DNA from: Mesorhizobium sp. LMG 17147
GTDB lineage: Bacteria; Pseudomonadota; Alphaproteobacteria; Rhizobiales; Rhizobiaceae
DNA length: 64,000 bases
Assembly: GCF_024297145.1 (NCBI RefSeq)
Contig: NZ_JANCTC010000004.1
Coordinates: 62,001 to 126,000, forward strand
Reading direction: 5' to 3'
Within the stretch, counting starts at the first letter, position 1. Every line of letters starts with the position of its first letter. Both the position numbers and the translations under genes were made by a program. Positions 54,701-62,630 of the stretch are shown one piece after another. The notes beneath the pieces were generated by a model. The model saw nothing but the letters and a program-made list of their open reading frames with translations. It had not been told where the DNA came from and searched no databases.

Positions 54701-57318
54701 ACAGGACCTTGCTCGCCGTCGCTCGGGTGGTGCTGCATACGCGCAACGGCACCATCTTCGACCAGATCGAGCGTGCCGAGGCCGCGGCACTGCAGGCGCG
54801 GGACGCCGCCCTCCAGCCGGCAGACCTTGCCGCGCTTCGCGAGCCGTCCTTGCCGGTGCCGACGTCGCAAGCATCTGCCGCACAGGCACTGATCGAGGGC
54901 CGCGTCGACGGCAGCGGGCTCGACCAATGGAACGGTTTCGGCGGCTTCGACGGCGACGGACGCCACTACGTCGTGCGTCTTGCCGGCCGGCGCACGACGC
55001 CGCAGCCGTGGATCAACGTCATCTCCAACCCATCGTTCGGGTTCCACATTTCGGCTGAAGGCGCTGCCTTCACCTGGAGCCGCAACAGTCGCGACTATCA
55101 GTTGACGCCATGGTCGAACGATCCGGTCACCAACCGGCCGGGCGAGGGCATCTATATCTACGATCATGCCAGTGGCAGGGCGTTCTCGCCGATGGCTGCC
55201 GTGGTTCGTGATCCGACAATGACCTACGAAACCTGGCACGGGCAGGGTTTTTCGACGTTCCGCTCACAACGTGGGCCGCTGTCGATGGACCTGACCCATG
55301 TCGTCGATCCCGTCGATCCGGTGAAGATATCGCGGCTGCGCATCCAGAATTCGGGTTCGGTGCCGATGCGGCTGCGCGTCTACGCCTATGCGGAATGGGT
55401 TCTTGGCGGCCATCGCTCGCGCACCGCTGCAAGCATCGTTCCGTCGAGGGATGCCGCAACCGGCGCATTGCTGGCGCAAAATCCCTATGGACTCGATTTC
55501 GGCGAGCGAATCGCCTTTCTGGCCGCCGACGGTGCGGTGCATTCGGTCACCGCCGACCGCGGCGAGTTCATCGGCAGGCAAGGCACGAGCGAGTTTCCGC
55601 ATGCGGTGCTGAGCGGCGCCGACCTGTCGGGCCGCGTAGAGGCCGGCGACGATCCCTGCGCGGCCATCGCACGCGACATCGACATCGCTGCCGGTGGCGA
55701 CGTCACGCTGCTCTGGCTGCTCGGCGACGCGGCCTCGCCCGACGAGGCCAGCGCGCTGGTGCAGACCCATCGCTCCAGGGATTTCGATCAGCGGCTGGCC
55801 GACAACGAGCGCACATGGCGCGGTTTTCTCGACACCATCCAGGTCGAGACGCCGGACAAGGCCCTCGACGCCATGGTCAATCACTGGCTGCCCTATCAGA
55901 GCCTGGCCTGCCGCATCCGTGCCCGCTCTGCGTTCTATCAGGCGAGCGGTGCCTTCGGCTTCCGCGATCAGTTGCAGGACACCTTGGCTTTGCTGGCGCA
56001 CGACCCCAAGCTGGCGCGCGATCAGATCCTCAACGCGGCGCGGCGGCAATTTCCCGAAGGCGACGTGCAGCATTGGTGGCTGCCGCGCACCGAGGCCGGC
56101 GTCCGCACCATGATCTCTGACGACGTGGTCTGGCTGGCCCACGCTACCGCGCGCTACCTGCTGGTGACCGGTGACACCGCGATCCTGAAGGAGCAACTGC
56201 CCTTCATCGAAGGGCAGGCGCTGGGCGAAGGCGAGCACGATGCGTTCTTCATCCCGGAAATCTCGAAGAAGACAGCCTCGCTCTACGACCACTGCGCGCG
56301 GGCGCTCGATCTTGCTGTCAAGCGCAGCAGCCCGGCCGGGCTGCCGCTGATCCTCGGCGGCGACTGGAACGACGGCATGAACCGCGTCGGCGAGCACGGC
56401 AAGGGCGAGAGCGTATGGCTGGGCTGGTTCCTGCTGAAGACGCTGGGCGAATTTGCCGATGTCGCCAAGGCGGAGCGCGATGCAAAGCGCGTGCAAGCCT
56501 GGACGAAGCACGCCGAGGTGCTGAAGCGGGCGCTGGAAAGCACCGCCTGGGATGGCGAGTGGTATCGGCGCGGCAGCTTCGACGACGGCACGCCGCTCGG
56601 CTCGCGCAAGTCGGACGAGTGCAAGATCGACTCGATCGCCCAGTCCTGGAGCGTGCTTTCGGGCGAGGGCGACCCGGCGCGGTCGACCACGGCAATGGGG
56701 CAGGCGATGAAAGCGCTCGTCGACGACGAGCTCAAGATCGTCAAACTGTTCACTCCGCCCTTCTCGAAGACGGAAAAGGACCCGGGCTACATCAAGAGCT
56801 ATCCGCCGGGGGTCCGTGAAAACGGCGGCCAATACACGCACGCCGCGACATGGTTCGTCATTGCGCTCGCCGAGATGGGGCGCACCGACGATGCCTACCG
56901 CTGCCTTTCGATGCTAAATCCGGTCAACCATGCGCTCGATGAAGCCGCGGCAGAGCGCTACCGCGTGGAACCTTATGTCGTCGCGGCCGATGTTTATTCC
57001 GGGCAAGACAAGGGCGGCCGAGGCGGCTGGACCTGGTATACCGGGTCGGCGGGCTGGCTTTATCGCGCTGCGGTCGAGAGCATTCTCGGCATAGAGCGCC
57101 GCGGACAGCGCCTCCAGTTCACGCCGCGACTTCCCAGCCATTGGGACGGCTATTCGGCAACCCTGAAGATGCTGGGCGCCGAGATCAAGGTACGCGTCGT
57201 CCGCGACAAAAAGGCCCGGGCCATCTCACTTGAAGTGAATGGCACGAAGACCAAATCTTCGTCCTTCGAGCCAAAAGCCGGAGACAATGCCGAGGTGGTC
57301 GTTAGAATACCGACCTAG
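48748..57318 (+). CDS. ndvB: Cyclic beta-1,2-glucan synthase
   Basis: 2856 residues, within the known range of NdvB/ChvB/Cgs. The membrane protein makes cyclic glucan from UDP-glucose by starting, lengthening, phosphorolytic length control and cyclisation. Membrane segments lie at about 412-470, 813-850, 870-910 and 940-985. The transferase (GT84) part shows LDADTRT at about 628, HDLLEG and RHHRWARGDWQ at about 773, the DxD and QxxRW-type elements. The C-terminal GH94 phosphorylase part carries DWNDGMNRVGEHGKGESVWLG near 2538 and GWTWYTGSAGW near 2757. The glucan matters for osmotic adaptation, motility and host infection. ndvA exports it. The 267 bases before the gene hold no other clear feature. 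Confidence 0.97.
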   Translation: MNIQTNLAQIEKTSASFPAVTDEPIRSHFLPEDRLRALGAALANGDAKDLFGLTPFDFQARIRDSARKILDVYRSTNAAQARGETITPAAQWLLDNNYLVEETIFQVKRDLPRRFYRQLPTLKLSDGSSVPRALAVAWTYVAHSDSSVSSAMFKAIVEGFQSVEPLKIGELWALPSLLRFVLIENLRRIAVRVNRTRELRQIANEVADRVLATDDSADRQAILSHYSAHAQDTTFATQLLYRLRDGSQNAGRALEWLEGELERTGSDAEEIILSEHHTLSSGNVTTGNIIRGLRLINDVDWTVWFEGVSRIDTLLRERTDFAALDFFSRDQYRTAIEELARRSDLSEFRVAERAIELAGHAADALDSESGPIAHTDVGFFLVGPRRQELERSIGYRPTIGKTLNRTFRKTGWLGIVVPVFALTVLLLVVSGNALANLGLSVPSIVLMLALFAVPASEGALAFFNTVVSLFLKPTRLVGYDFRHGVPPEARTLVVVPSLIGSRDDVEENIRNIEVHHLANTAGEVYFALLSDWPDSKTEIDTADVEILEFARAEIARLNARYPSEGAPRFYLLHRRRLYNASQGVWMGWERKRGKLHELNLLLRGDSDTTFLPLEVPLPESVVHVMTLDADTRTTRDAVAALAGKLCHPLNRPHFDVARREVTAGYSILQPRITASLTSGDEASFFQRVFSANRGLDPYVFAVSDLYQDIFGDGSFTGKGLYHVDAFEAALKGRIEENTILSHDLLEGALARSALVTDVELVEDYPTRYSVDASRHHRWARGDWQLLGFILGPRSNVPALSRWKMVDNLRRSVTPIFWVMAAIAGWTLLPFTQAAQWQALLILTLFMAPTFDIVNAILPKSGDQTPRGHFSALARDVAFGTALVALKIVLMAHLAWMMGDAIIRTLYRLFVSRQNLLEWRTASQAHKGSDNDLGSYYSIMYGAVIIGVVGLAVPVLADSTGAFVAFFFALFWIGSPAIACWISRSAETEDRLRISAADIHALRTVARRTWHYFETFVTAEHHHLPPDNFQESPAPVVAPRTSPTNIGVYLLSVISARDFGWISLSDAVNRIDATMSTIESMPRDRGHLFNWYDTTTLKPLYPLYISAVDSGNLAGHLVAVAAACAEWAEAPSVHVQGDFEGILDTVTILDESLEELPDDRRQLRPLRQRLADRLDGMRRAVELIKAQPEMASIRTINLAVLAGEIRKLATAIHTEAASTQSDTIADWAARLEATCEAHVHDAHSDENAVAALRAKLLTLRERTRRFAFEMDFSFLMRPERKLLSIGYRVEEHQLDESCYDLLASEARLTSLFAIAKGDLPTEHWFRLGRPIVEIGFQGALMSWSGSMFEYLMPPLVMKEPQGSILNQTSKLIIKRQIQYGRSKNVPWGISEAAYNARDRELTYQYTNFGVPGLGLKRGLGQNTVIAPYATVLAAQFTPHESVQNLARLRRLGALGRHGFYDAVDFTPQRVPEGTDHAVVLNYMAHHSGMSIAAVADAIFEGRLRDRFHSDPVIESAELLLQERAPRDIPTATVRTEADERSKDETELESPDTRIVLDPLRALRSTSVMSNGRYSVMVTATGSGYSRWGDLAVTRWQPDPTEDRLGSYIFLRDASNGDWWSATAEPKRAAGERAQTLFSDDKASFVKSVGSLRSEVECIVISEGNGEGRRVTLHNDGPADRHIEVTSFAELVLGSEPSDNAHPAFSKMFVETEIAPNNGAIFATRRKREKDEPDVTMVHFVTDPSGSARDAEAETDRRAFIGRGRTITEAAAFDPGAKLGGHSGFTLDPIASLRRQVRVPANKKISLTFWTVVGTHRAELDAAIARLDHPESFARQAMLAWTRSQVQTRHLGLSLSDAANVQKLARYLIYPDPFLRLPGESIVSGLGRQSSLWPTSISGDFPIFLVRIADVADLEIVAQALRFQEYMRARGMMIDFVVVNEQASSYVQDLQRAVETLCENSRLRGKELGPRQHIFAVRRDLMEETTYRTLLAVARVVLHTRNGTIFDQIERAEAAALQARDAALQPADLAALREPSLPVPTSQASAAQALIEGRVDGSGLDQWNGFGGFDGDGRHYVVRLAGRRTTPQPWINVISNPSFGFHISAEGAAFTWSRNSRDYQLTPWSNDPVTNRPGEGIYIYDHASGRAFSPMAAVVRDPTMTYETWHGQGFSTFRSQRGPLSMDLTHVVDPVDPVKISRLRIQNSGSVPMRLRVYAYAEWVLGGHRSRTAASIVPSRDAATGALLAQNPYGLDFGERIAFLAADGAVHSVTADRGEFIGRQGTSEFPHAVLSGADLSGRVEAGDDPCAAIARDIDIAAGGDVTLLWLLGDAASPDEASALVQTHRSRDFDQRLADNERTWRGFLDTIQVETPDKALDAMVNHWLPYQSLACRIRARSAFYQASGAFGFRDQLQDTLALLAHDPKLARDQILNAARRQFPEGDVQHWWLPRTEAGVRTMISDDVVWLAHATARYLLVTGDTAILKEQLPFIEGQALGEGEHDAFFIPEISKKTASLYDHCARALDLAVKRSSPAGLPLILGGDWNDGMNRVGEHGKGESVWLGWFLLKTLGEFADVAKAERDAKRVQAWTKHAEVLKRALESTAWDGEWYRRGSFDDGTPLGSRKSDECKIDSIAQSWSVLSGEGDPARSTTAMGQAMKALVDDELKIVKLFTPPFSKTEKDPGYIKSYPPGVRENGGQYTHAATWFVIALAEMGRTDDAYRCLSMLNPVNHALDEAAAERYRVEPYVVAADVYSGQDKGGRGGWTWYTGSAGWLYRAAVESILGIERRGQRLQFTPRLPSHWDGYSATLKMLGAEIKVRVVRDKKARAISLEVNGTKTKSSSFEPKAGDNAEVVVRIPT

Positions 57319-57682
57319 ATTCAAGGACTTGGAGCGTCGCTCAGGGTTGCCCAGGGCACGCGCGGGCGCTCCAAGTGCCTCTACCGGTTATATTTGCGTT
57401 TGACCTTGCTGAATGCCTGCACACGACTTTAGACGTCGTGCCTGGGGTCTTGCTGATTAAAAATGTGGCAGTGCTTTCCAGTTGCCATGATTTTGCCGCA
57501 ACGCTGACATTTCACCTTTTATCTCAAACTGTTAGACGATCACGGCAAATTTCGAAGCGTCGTCATCTTTTGTTCGCGGAATGGGAACGGAAGAGGTAGA
57601 CGAGCATTGTTTTGCGACGCGTCAACCGATACGAGTCAAAAAATGACGCACTGCACCATAAATAATTGGCGGAGTAGCTGAA
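57319..57682. other. Intergenic region between ndvB and ndvA
   Basis: 364 bases without a credible gene. A 10-bp inverted repeat (57327-57336 with 57367-57376) around a GC-rich loop lies directly after the ndvB stop and can fold as a hairpin, without a T tract. The region from 57440 to 57660 is AT-richer than its surroundings and probably holds the ndvA promoter. I see no repeat or other site. Confidence 0.5.
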
Positions 57683-59452
57683 GTGTCACTTCTGCAAATC
57701 TACTGGCGAGCCCTTGGTTATCTCGCTGCCGACAGGAAACGCGTTGCGTTTATCTGCGGGGCGAATGTCGCGCTTGCCATTATCGCCATTCTCGAGCCGA
57801 TTATGTTCGGCCGGGTGATCGATGCCATTTCGGACCGCGGCTCGGTATTCGCGACACTCGCAATGTGGGCCGGTCTCGGCGCGTTCAATATCATCGCCTT
57901 CGTTCTGGTAGCGCGCGGCGCCGACCGCTTTGCCCACCAGCGGCGCAGCGAGGTTCTCTGCCAGTCGTTCGAGCGCGTGATCACCATGCCGCTTGCCTGG
58001 CATCATCAGCGCGGCACCTCCAATTCCCTGCACACGCTCCTGCGCGCGGTCGAGACCCTGTTCAGCCTCTGGCTCGAATTCATGCGGCAGCATCTGTCGA
58101 CCGCGGTTGCGCTGGTTCTGCTGGTGCCCACCGCGCTCAGTATGGATATCCGCATGTCGATGGTGCTGCTGGCGCTTGGCGCGCTCTATGTCGGCATCGG
58201 ACGGCTGGTGATGCGGCGCACCAAGGAAGGCCAGGCGGCCGTAGAGCGGCACTACCACAAGGTGTTTGCGCATGTGACGGACTCGGTCAGCAACGTCGCC
58301 GTCCTGCAGAGCTACAACCGCATCGGCCATGAGACCGAGGCGCTGAAGCGCTACGTCAAGAACCTGCTCGACGCACAGAATCCGGTGCTCGACTGGTGGG
58401 CGATGGCCAACGCGCTGCACCGCCTGTCGTCGACGATTTCGATGATGGTGGTGCTCTTGATTGGCGCCTATCTGGTGACGCACGGCCAGTTGCGCATCGG
58501 CGACGTCATCGCCTTTACCGGCTTTGCCACACTGCTGATTGCCCGGCTCGACCAGATGTCGGCGTTCGCCAACCAGATTTCCGAGGCGCGCGCCAAGCTC
58601 GAGGAATTCTATCATCTCGAGGACTCTGCATCCGACGCCGCCGAGCCCGATGGGCTGCGCGAGCTCGTCAACGTCACGGGGCACGTGCGTTTCGAGAATG
58701 TCTGCTTCGAGTTCGGCAACTCGGGGCAGGGCGTCGACGACGCGTCGTTCGAGGTCCAGGCCGGCCAGACGGTCGCCATCGTCGGCCCCACGGGCGCCGG
58801 CAAGACGACGCTCATCAACCTTCTGCAGCGCGTCTTTACCCCGTCCAGCGGCCGTATCCTGATCGACGGCATCGACACCCGCACGGTGACCCGCAAGTCG
58901 CTGCGCCATTCGATCGCCACCGTGTTCCAGGATGCCGGCCTGCTCAACCGCTCGATCGAGGACAACATCCGCGTCGGCCGTGCGGAGGCGACCTATGACG
59001 AGGTCCATGCCGCGGCCAATGCCGCCGCCGCGCAGGATTTCATCCTGTCGAAGAGCGAGGGCTACGACACCGTCGTCGGCGAACGCGGCGGACAGCTGTC
59101 CGGTGGCGAGCGCCAGCGCATCGCGATTGCCCGCGCCGTGCTGAAGGACGCGCCCATCCTGGTTCTCGACGAGGCGACCAGCGCGCTCGACGTCGAGACG
59201 GAAGACCGCGTCAAGGACGCCATCGACGAGTTGCGGCGCGGCCGCACCACCTTCATCATCGCCCACCGTCTGACCACCGTTCGCGACGCCGATCTGGTCG
59301 TGTTCATGGACAAGGGCCGGGTGGTCGAGATGGGCGGGTTCACCGAACTGTCGCTGCGCAACGGTCGCTTCGCCAGCCTGCTGCGCGCCGGCGGCCTGCT
59401 CAACGACGAGGAGGTTCGCCGCCTCAGCCGCCCGGTGAACGAAGCCGCCTGA
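57683..59452 (+). CDS. ndvA: Cyclic beta-1,2-glucan exporter, ABC transporter ATPase/permease
   Basis: 589 residues from GTG 57683 with GGAG about ten bases upstream. The membrane half (about 20-300) has six hydrophobic segments; the ATPase half follows with Walker A VGPTGAGKTTL at about 370-380, the signature LSGGERQRIAIARAVL, Walker B LVLDEATSALD and the switch IIAHRLTTVRDADLV. The protein forms a homodimer and moves the glucan made by NdvB into the periplasm. It lies downstream of ndvB on the same strand but with its own 364-base gap and probable promoter. Confidence 0.96.
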   Translation: MSLLQIYWRALGYLAADRKRVAFICGANVALAIIAILEPIMFGRVIDAISDRGSVFATLAMWAGLGAFNIIAFVLVARGADRFAHQRRSEVLCQSFERVITMPLAWHHQRGTSNSLHTLLRAVETLFSLWLEFMRQHLSTAVALVLLVPTALSMDIRMSMVLLALGALYVGIGRLVMRRTKEGQAAVERHYHKVFAHVTDSVSNVAVLQSYNRIGHETEALKRYVKNLLDAQNPVLDWWAMANALHRLSSTISMMVVLLIGAYLVTHGQLRIGDVIAFTGFATLLIARLDQMSAFANQISEARAKLEEFYHLEDSASDAAEPDGLRELVNVTGHVRFENVCFEFGNSGQGVDDASFEVQAGQTVAIVGPTGAGKTTLINLLQRVFTPSSGRILIDGIDTRTVTRKSLRHSIATVFQDAGLLNRSIEDNIRVGRAEATYDEVHAAANAAAAQDFILSKSEGYDTVVGERGGQLSGGERQRIAIARAVLKDAPILVLDEATSALDVETEDRVKDAIDELRRGRTTFIIAHRLTTVRDADLVVFMDKGRVVEMGGFTELSLRNGRFASLLRAGGLLNDEEVRRLSRPVNEAA

Positions 59453-59467
59453 GCAGCGCGGCTTGCC

Positions 59468-59650
59468 TTCTCCCCTTGCGGGAGAAGGTGGCCTCGCCAG
59501 CGAGGTCGGATGAGGGGTGCTCCGGCTTGGCTCAAATCTTCATCCAAAATCTAGACTTCGGCGCACGGCGATCATTGGCGCCTCACTCTGCCCAGCACCC
59601 CTCGTCCGGCTCGACGCTACGCGCCGATCCACCTTCTCCCGCAAGGGGAA
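59468..59650. repeat. Long inverted intergenic repeat, type 3
   Basis: A terminal arm at 59468-59491 inversely matches 59629-59650 with one small gap, and an inner pair, GAGGGGTGCT (59512-59521) with AGCACCCCTC (59594-59603), is perfect. The unit fills the gap between ndvA and ccmC. It differs in sequence from the types at 39824 and 45011, and CTCCC-CAAG cores suggest a mobile or REP-type origin. Confidence 0.75.
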
Positions 59651-59698
59651 CCGCCGCTGTGGTTGCCGCAACTCCGCCGGCGGTCTATGTAAGGCCGC

Positions 59699-60454
59699 AT
59701 GAGCGACACGACCTCACGCCCCTCCGGCTGGATGGATATTGCCAACCCGACGCGGTTCGTCGGGCTTGCCGACAAGGTCGTGCCGTGGCTGGCGAGCGTC
59801 GCCGCCGTCGTCCTCGCTGTCGGTCTCTATATGAGCTTCACGGCGCCTGAGGACTTCCAGCAGGGCATCACCGTTCGCATCATGTATATCCACGTGCCTT
59901 TCGCCTGGCTTGCCATGATGTGCTACACGCTGATGGCGGTCTCGGCACTGGGCACGCTGGTCTGGCGCCATCCGCTGGCCGACGTGGCGCTGAAATCGGC
60001 GGCACCCATCGGCGCCGTCTTCACCGCCCTTGCGCTGATCACCGGTTCGATCTGGGGCAAGCCGATGTGGGGCACCTGGTGGGTGTGGGACGCCCGGCTG
60101 ACCTCGGTTTTCATCCTGTTCCTGATGTATCTCGGCATTATCGCCCTGACCCGCGCGCTAGACGATGCCGGGCGTGCCGCCTGGGCCGCGGCCATCATAA
60201 CGCTGGTAGGCTTCATCAACATCCCGATCATCAAATTCTCGGTCGATTGGTGGAACACGCTGCATCAGCCGGCGTCGGTGTTCCGTCTTGGTGGGCCGAC
60301 GATTGATCCAAGCCTGTTGTGGCCCTTGCTGGTGATGGCACTCGGCTTCACCGTGCTTTTCTTCGCGCTGCACCTGACGGCGATGCGCACCGAGATCCGA
60401 CGCCGCCGCGTCATTTCGATGCGCCGGGTTGCCGCGAGGCAGGCTGAACGGTAG
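59699..60454 (+). CDS. ccmC: Heme exporter protein CcmC
   Basis: 251 residues with six hydrophobic segments and the tryptophan-rich heme-handling motif WGTWWVWDARLTS at about 121-133. Two outward histidines, one in MYIHVPFAW at about 62-70 and one in WWNTLHQPASV at about 183-193, are the known heme ligands. CcmC loads heme onto CcmE during cytochrome c maturation. Usually ccmA, ccmB and ccmD flank it; none is present here, and the next gene on this strand is unrelated. It may be a second copy or a relocated gene; the sequence looks functional. Confidence 0.94.
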   Translation: MSDTTSRPSGWMDIANPTRFVGLADKVVPWLASVAAVVLAVGLYMSFTAPEDFQQGITVRIMYIHVPFAWLAMMCYTLMAVSALGTLVWRHPLADVALKSAAPIGAVFTALALITGSIWGKPMWGTWWVWDARLTSVFILFLMYLGIIALTRALDDAGRAAWAAAIITLVGFINIPIIKFSVDWWNTLHQPASVFRLGGPTIDPSLLWPLLVMALGFTVLFFALHLTAMRTEIRRRRVISMRRVAARQAER

Positions 60455-60467
60455 CCAACCGATAGGA

Positions 60468-61525
60468 TCAAGCCATACGCCCGCGTGCTGCCACCGGCAG
60501 CGTCTCAATCACCTTGTCGCCTTCGATCAGATGCACCTCGTCGAACAGGTTGGTGACGACGCAGCAATGGTCGGGTACGACGCGCACGCGCTGGCCGATG
60601 CGAAGCTCGGCGCCGCCTGACAGCGTGACGTTGCCGTGTTCTTCGCTGAGGCTGGTCACCCTTGCGCCTGAAATGCCCAGCAGCTCGCCGAAATCGGCGA
60701 GCCCCAGCGTATCGCTGGAGAGCGCCTTGCTGCCGGCGTCGAGGATGGCGCGTGTCGGCGTTGGGTGGCTGACCACCGTCGACAGCACGGTCAGCGCGCA
60801 ATCGTCGAGGCTGCCGACGCCTTTGGCGACCTGGTAGCGGTCGAGATAGATGTAGGTGCCGGGCCGGTATTCGGTAACGACGCTATGCTCGCCGGAACGC
60901 CACATATCGGGTGTGCCGCCGCTGGAGATGCGCTCGCAAGCAAGGCCGGATGTGGCAAGTGCTTGCTGCGCATCGGCGAGCCACGCCTCGGTTTCGGCGG
61001 CGCGGCCCGCCCCCGGGTAGGTCATCAGGCCGCCAAACACGAGCCCCCGGACCTTGTCGATCTCGCTCGCCAGCGCGACTGCCTCGCCGGCCGACTGCAC
61101 ACCGCAGCGGCCCATGCCGGTGTCGCATTCGACCAGCACCGGCAGGCGGTGGCCGGGATCGTTAAAGGTGGCGGCAAGTCCCATCAGCGTGTCCATACTG
61201 TCCGTTGTCACCGACAGGGTTATGCGGCCGTGCAGCGCCTTGAGGCGTTCCAGCTTGGCCCGCCCGAGGATATTGTAGGGCAGAAAGATGTCGGTCAGTC
61301 CGGCATCGGCCATGATTTCGGCCTCGCCGATCTTCTGGCAGGTGATGCCGATGGCCCCGGCCGCGACCTGCTTTTTCGCCCAGTAGGGCAGCTTGTGGGT
61401 CTTGATGTGCGGCCGGAGCTTCAGCCCGTGCCGGTCGGCATGGGCCTGCGCCCGGGCGATGTTGGCTTCTGCGCGCGGGCGTCGATCAGGATCGCCGGCG
61501 TATCGAGGTCGTCTATGCTGCGCAT
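60468..61525 (-). pseudogene. D-threonine aldolase-like PLP enzyme (DSD1 family), frameshifted near its start
   Basis: From the ATG at 61525 the frame starts MRSIDDLDTPAILIDAR and then breaks: one base is missing at about 61471-61483 (CCCGCGCGC instead of a form giving ARRAEANI). After that, the second frame is fully family-like for the remaining about 330 residues: EANIARAQAHADRHG, LRPHIKTHKLPYWAKKQ with the PLP lysine, GAIGITCQKIGEAEIMADAG, VLVECDTGMGRCGV and the C-terminal metal site VPDHCCVVTNLFDEVHLIEG. Rejoined, it would be about 352 residues, the normal size. Either a real mutation or a base-call error in the GC-rich run is possible. The enzyme cleaves D-threonine or D-3-hydroxy amino acids. 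Confidence 0.75.
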
Positions 61526-61666
61526 GGAATGTCACCTTTGGGAATCTGTCGGGACTTATGGCCCTGATCGTCGCCGATGTCATGAGGCCAGAATGCGGTT
61601 TACGTCGACACCGGATCGGTGTTCGGTTATGCGCTGTAGGCACCGCCTGAAGAAGGGATCATGATC

Positions 61667-62353
61667 ATGAAACGCTCCGCCATCAACGACATCATCCGCG
61701 ACGCCGACGCCTTCATCCGTTCGTTCGGCTACATCATGCCGCCCTTCGCCTACTGGACCCCGGAAGAGATGAAGGCGCACCGGCAGGATTCGGCGGCCAT
61801 CTTCTCGTCGCGGCTCGGCTGGGACATCACCGATTACGGCCAGGGCAAGTTCGACGAGCTCGGCCTGTTCCTGTTCACTGTTCGCAACGGCCGCTACGAG
61901 GACATGAAGAAGGGCATGGGCATGCTCTATGCCGAAAAGATCATGATCTCGCGCAAGGATCAGCTGTCGCCGATGCACCGCCACAACATCAAGGCCGAGG
62001 ACATCATCAACCGTGGCGGGGGCAAGCTGGTGCTGGAGCTGTTCATGCATGACCGCGATGGCGGCATCGATCCGAAGGCCGAAGTATCGGTGCCTGTCGA
62101 CGGAACCATCCACAGACTGCCTGCGGGTGGATTGCTGAAGCTCGACCCAGGCCAGAGCGTGACGCTGCTGCCGGGCGTCTGGCACGCCTTCTGGGCCGAG
62201 GGCAAGGACGTGCTGATCGGCGAGGTCTCGACCGTCAATGACGATCTCACCGACAACGTTTTTCGCGAACCGATCGGCCGCTTCGCGGACATCGACGAGG
62301 ACACAGCACCGCTGCACCTCTTGGTATCCGATTACGAGATGTGGGTGGGTTAA
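61667..62353 (+). CDS. D-lyxose isomerase-like sugar isomerase (cupin fold)
   Basis: 228 residues from ATG 61667, chosen because AGAAGGG lies about 10 bases upstream; ATG 61661 is the alternative. The sequence starts MKRSAINDIIRDADAFI and shows metal ligands in SPMHRHNIKAEDIINRGGGKLVLELF (about 104-129) and in LLPGVWHAFWAEGKD (about 165-179), the pattern of D-lyxose ketol-isomerases with two His, one Glu and a late His. The enzyme converts D-lyxose or D-mannose to the keto sugar. It faces the D-threonine aldolase-like gene divergently; no sugar transporter or kinase is adjacent. Confidence 0.87.
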   Translation: MKRSAINDIIRDADAFIRSFGYIMPPFAYWTPEEMKAHRQDSAAIFSSRLGWDITDYGQGKFDELGLFLFTVRNGRYEDMKKGMGMLYAEKIMISRKDQLSPMHRHNIKAEDIINRGGGKLVLELFMHDRDGGIDPKAEVSVPVDGTIHRLPAGGLLKLDPGQSVTLLPGVWHAFWAEGKDVLIGEVSTVNDDLTDNVFREPIGRFADIDEDTAPLHLLVSDYEMWVG

Positions 62354-62373
62354 GGCAGGGTGGCGAGGAACAC

Positions 62374-62619
62374 TTACGCTTGAGAGTGAAGGTCCTCGGC
62401 AATCAGCCGCTTCTGTCGCAAGTCGACCCGAGTCGTTGTGCACAGCTGATCCAGCGGCATTTTGACGTGGGCTTCGTCAAGCGGGATTAGCGCGTAGTAA
62501 TTGCCCTCGCCCGGCTGTGGGATTGGCGCCGGGGCCGACTTGTCATCGTCGGGATCGACTCGTGAGGCGGCAATGATGACGCCTCGAGAATCGTATACCG
62601 CGTGAAGCGCTATTGGCAT
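62374..62619 (-). CDS. Small hypothetical protein, first of a minus-strand pair
   Basis: 81 residues from ATG 62619 with GAGGAG nine bases upstream. The sequence reads MPIALHAVYDSRGVIIAAS, an acidic D-x-x-x-DDD run, a short proline-rich stretch, YYALIPLDEAHVKMPLDQLCTTTRVDLRQKRLI. It has no signal peptide or membrane segment and no family that I recognise. The arrangement of a strand, a Pro-rich hinge and a basic end suggests a small globular protein. It follows the next gene (62631-62876) by 11 bases, so the two form one unit. Confidence 0.6.
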   Translation of the reverse strand: MPIALHAVYDSRGVIIAASRVDPDDDKSAPAPIPQPGEGNYYALIPLDEAHVKMPLDQLCTTTRVDLRQKRLIAEDLHSQA

Positions 62620-62630
62620 GTCTTGGCTCC

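Noticed and set aside
57375-57599. A 74-codon frame between ndvB and ndvA
   Set aside because: No ribosome-binding site and no family features; its start overlaps the hairpin after ndvB.
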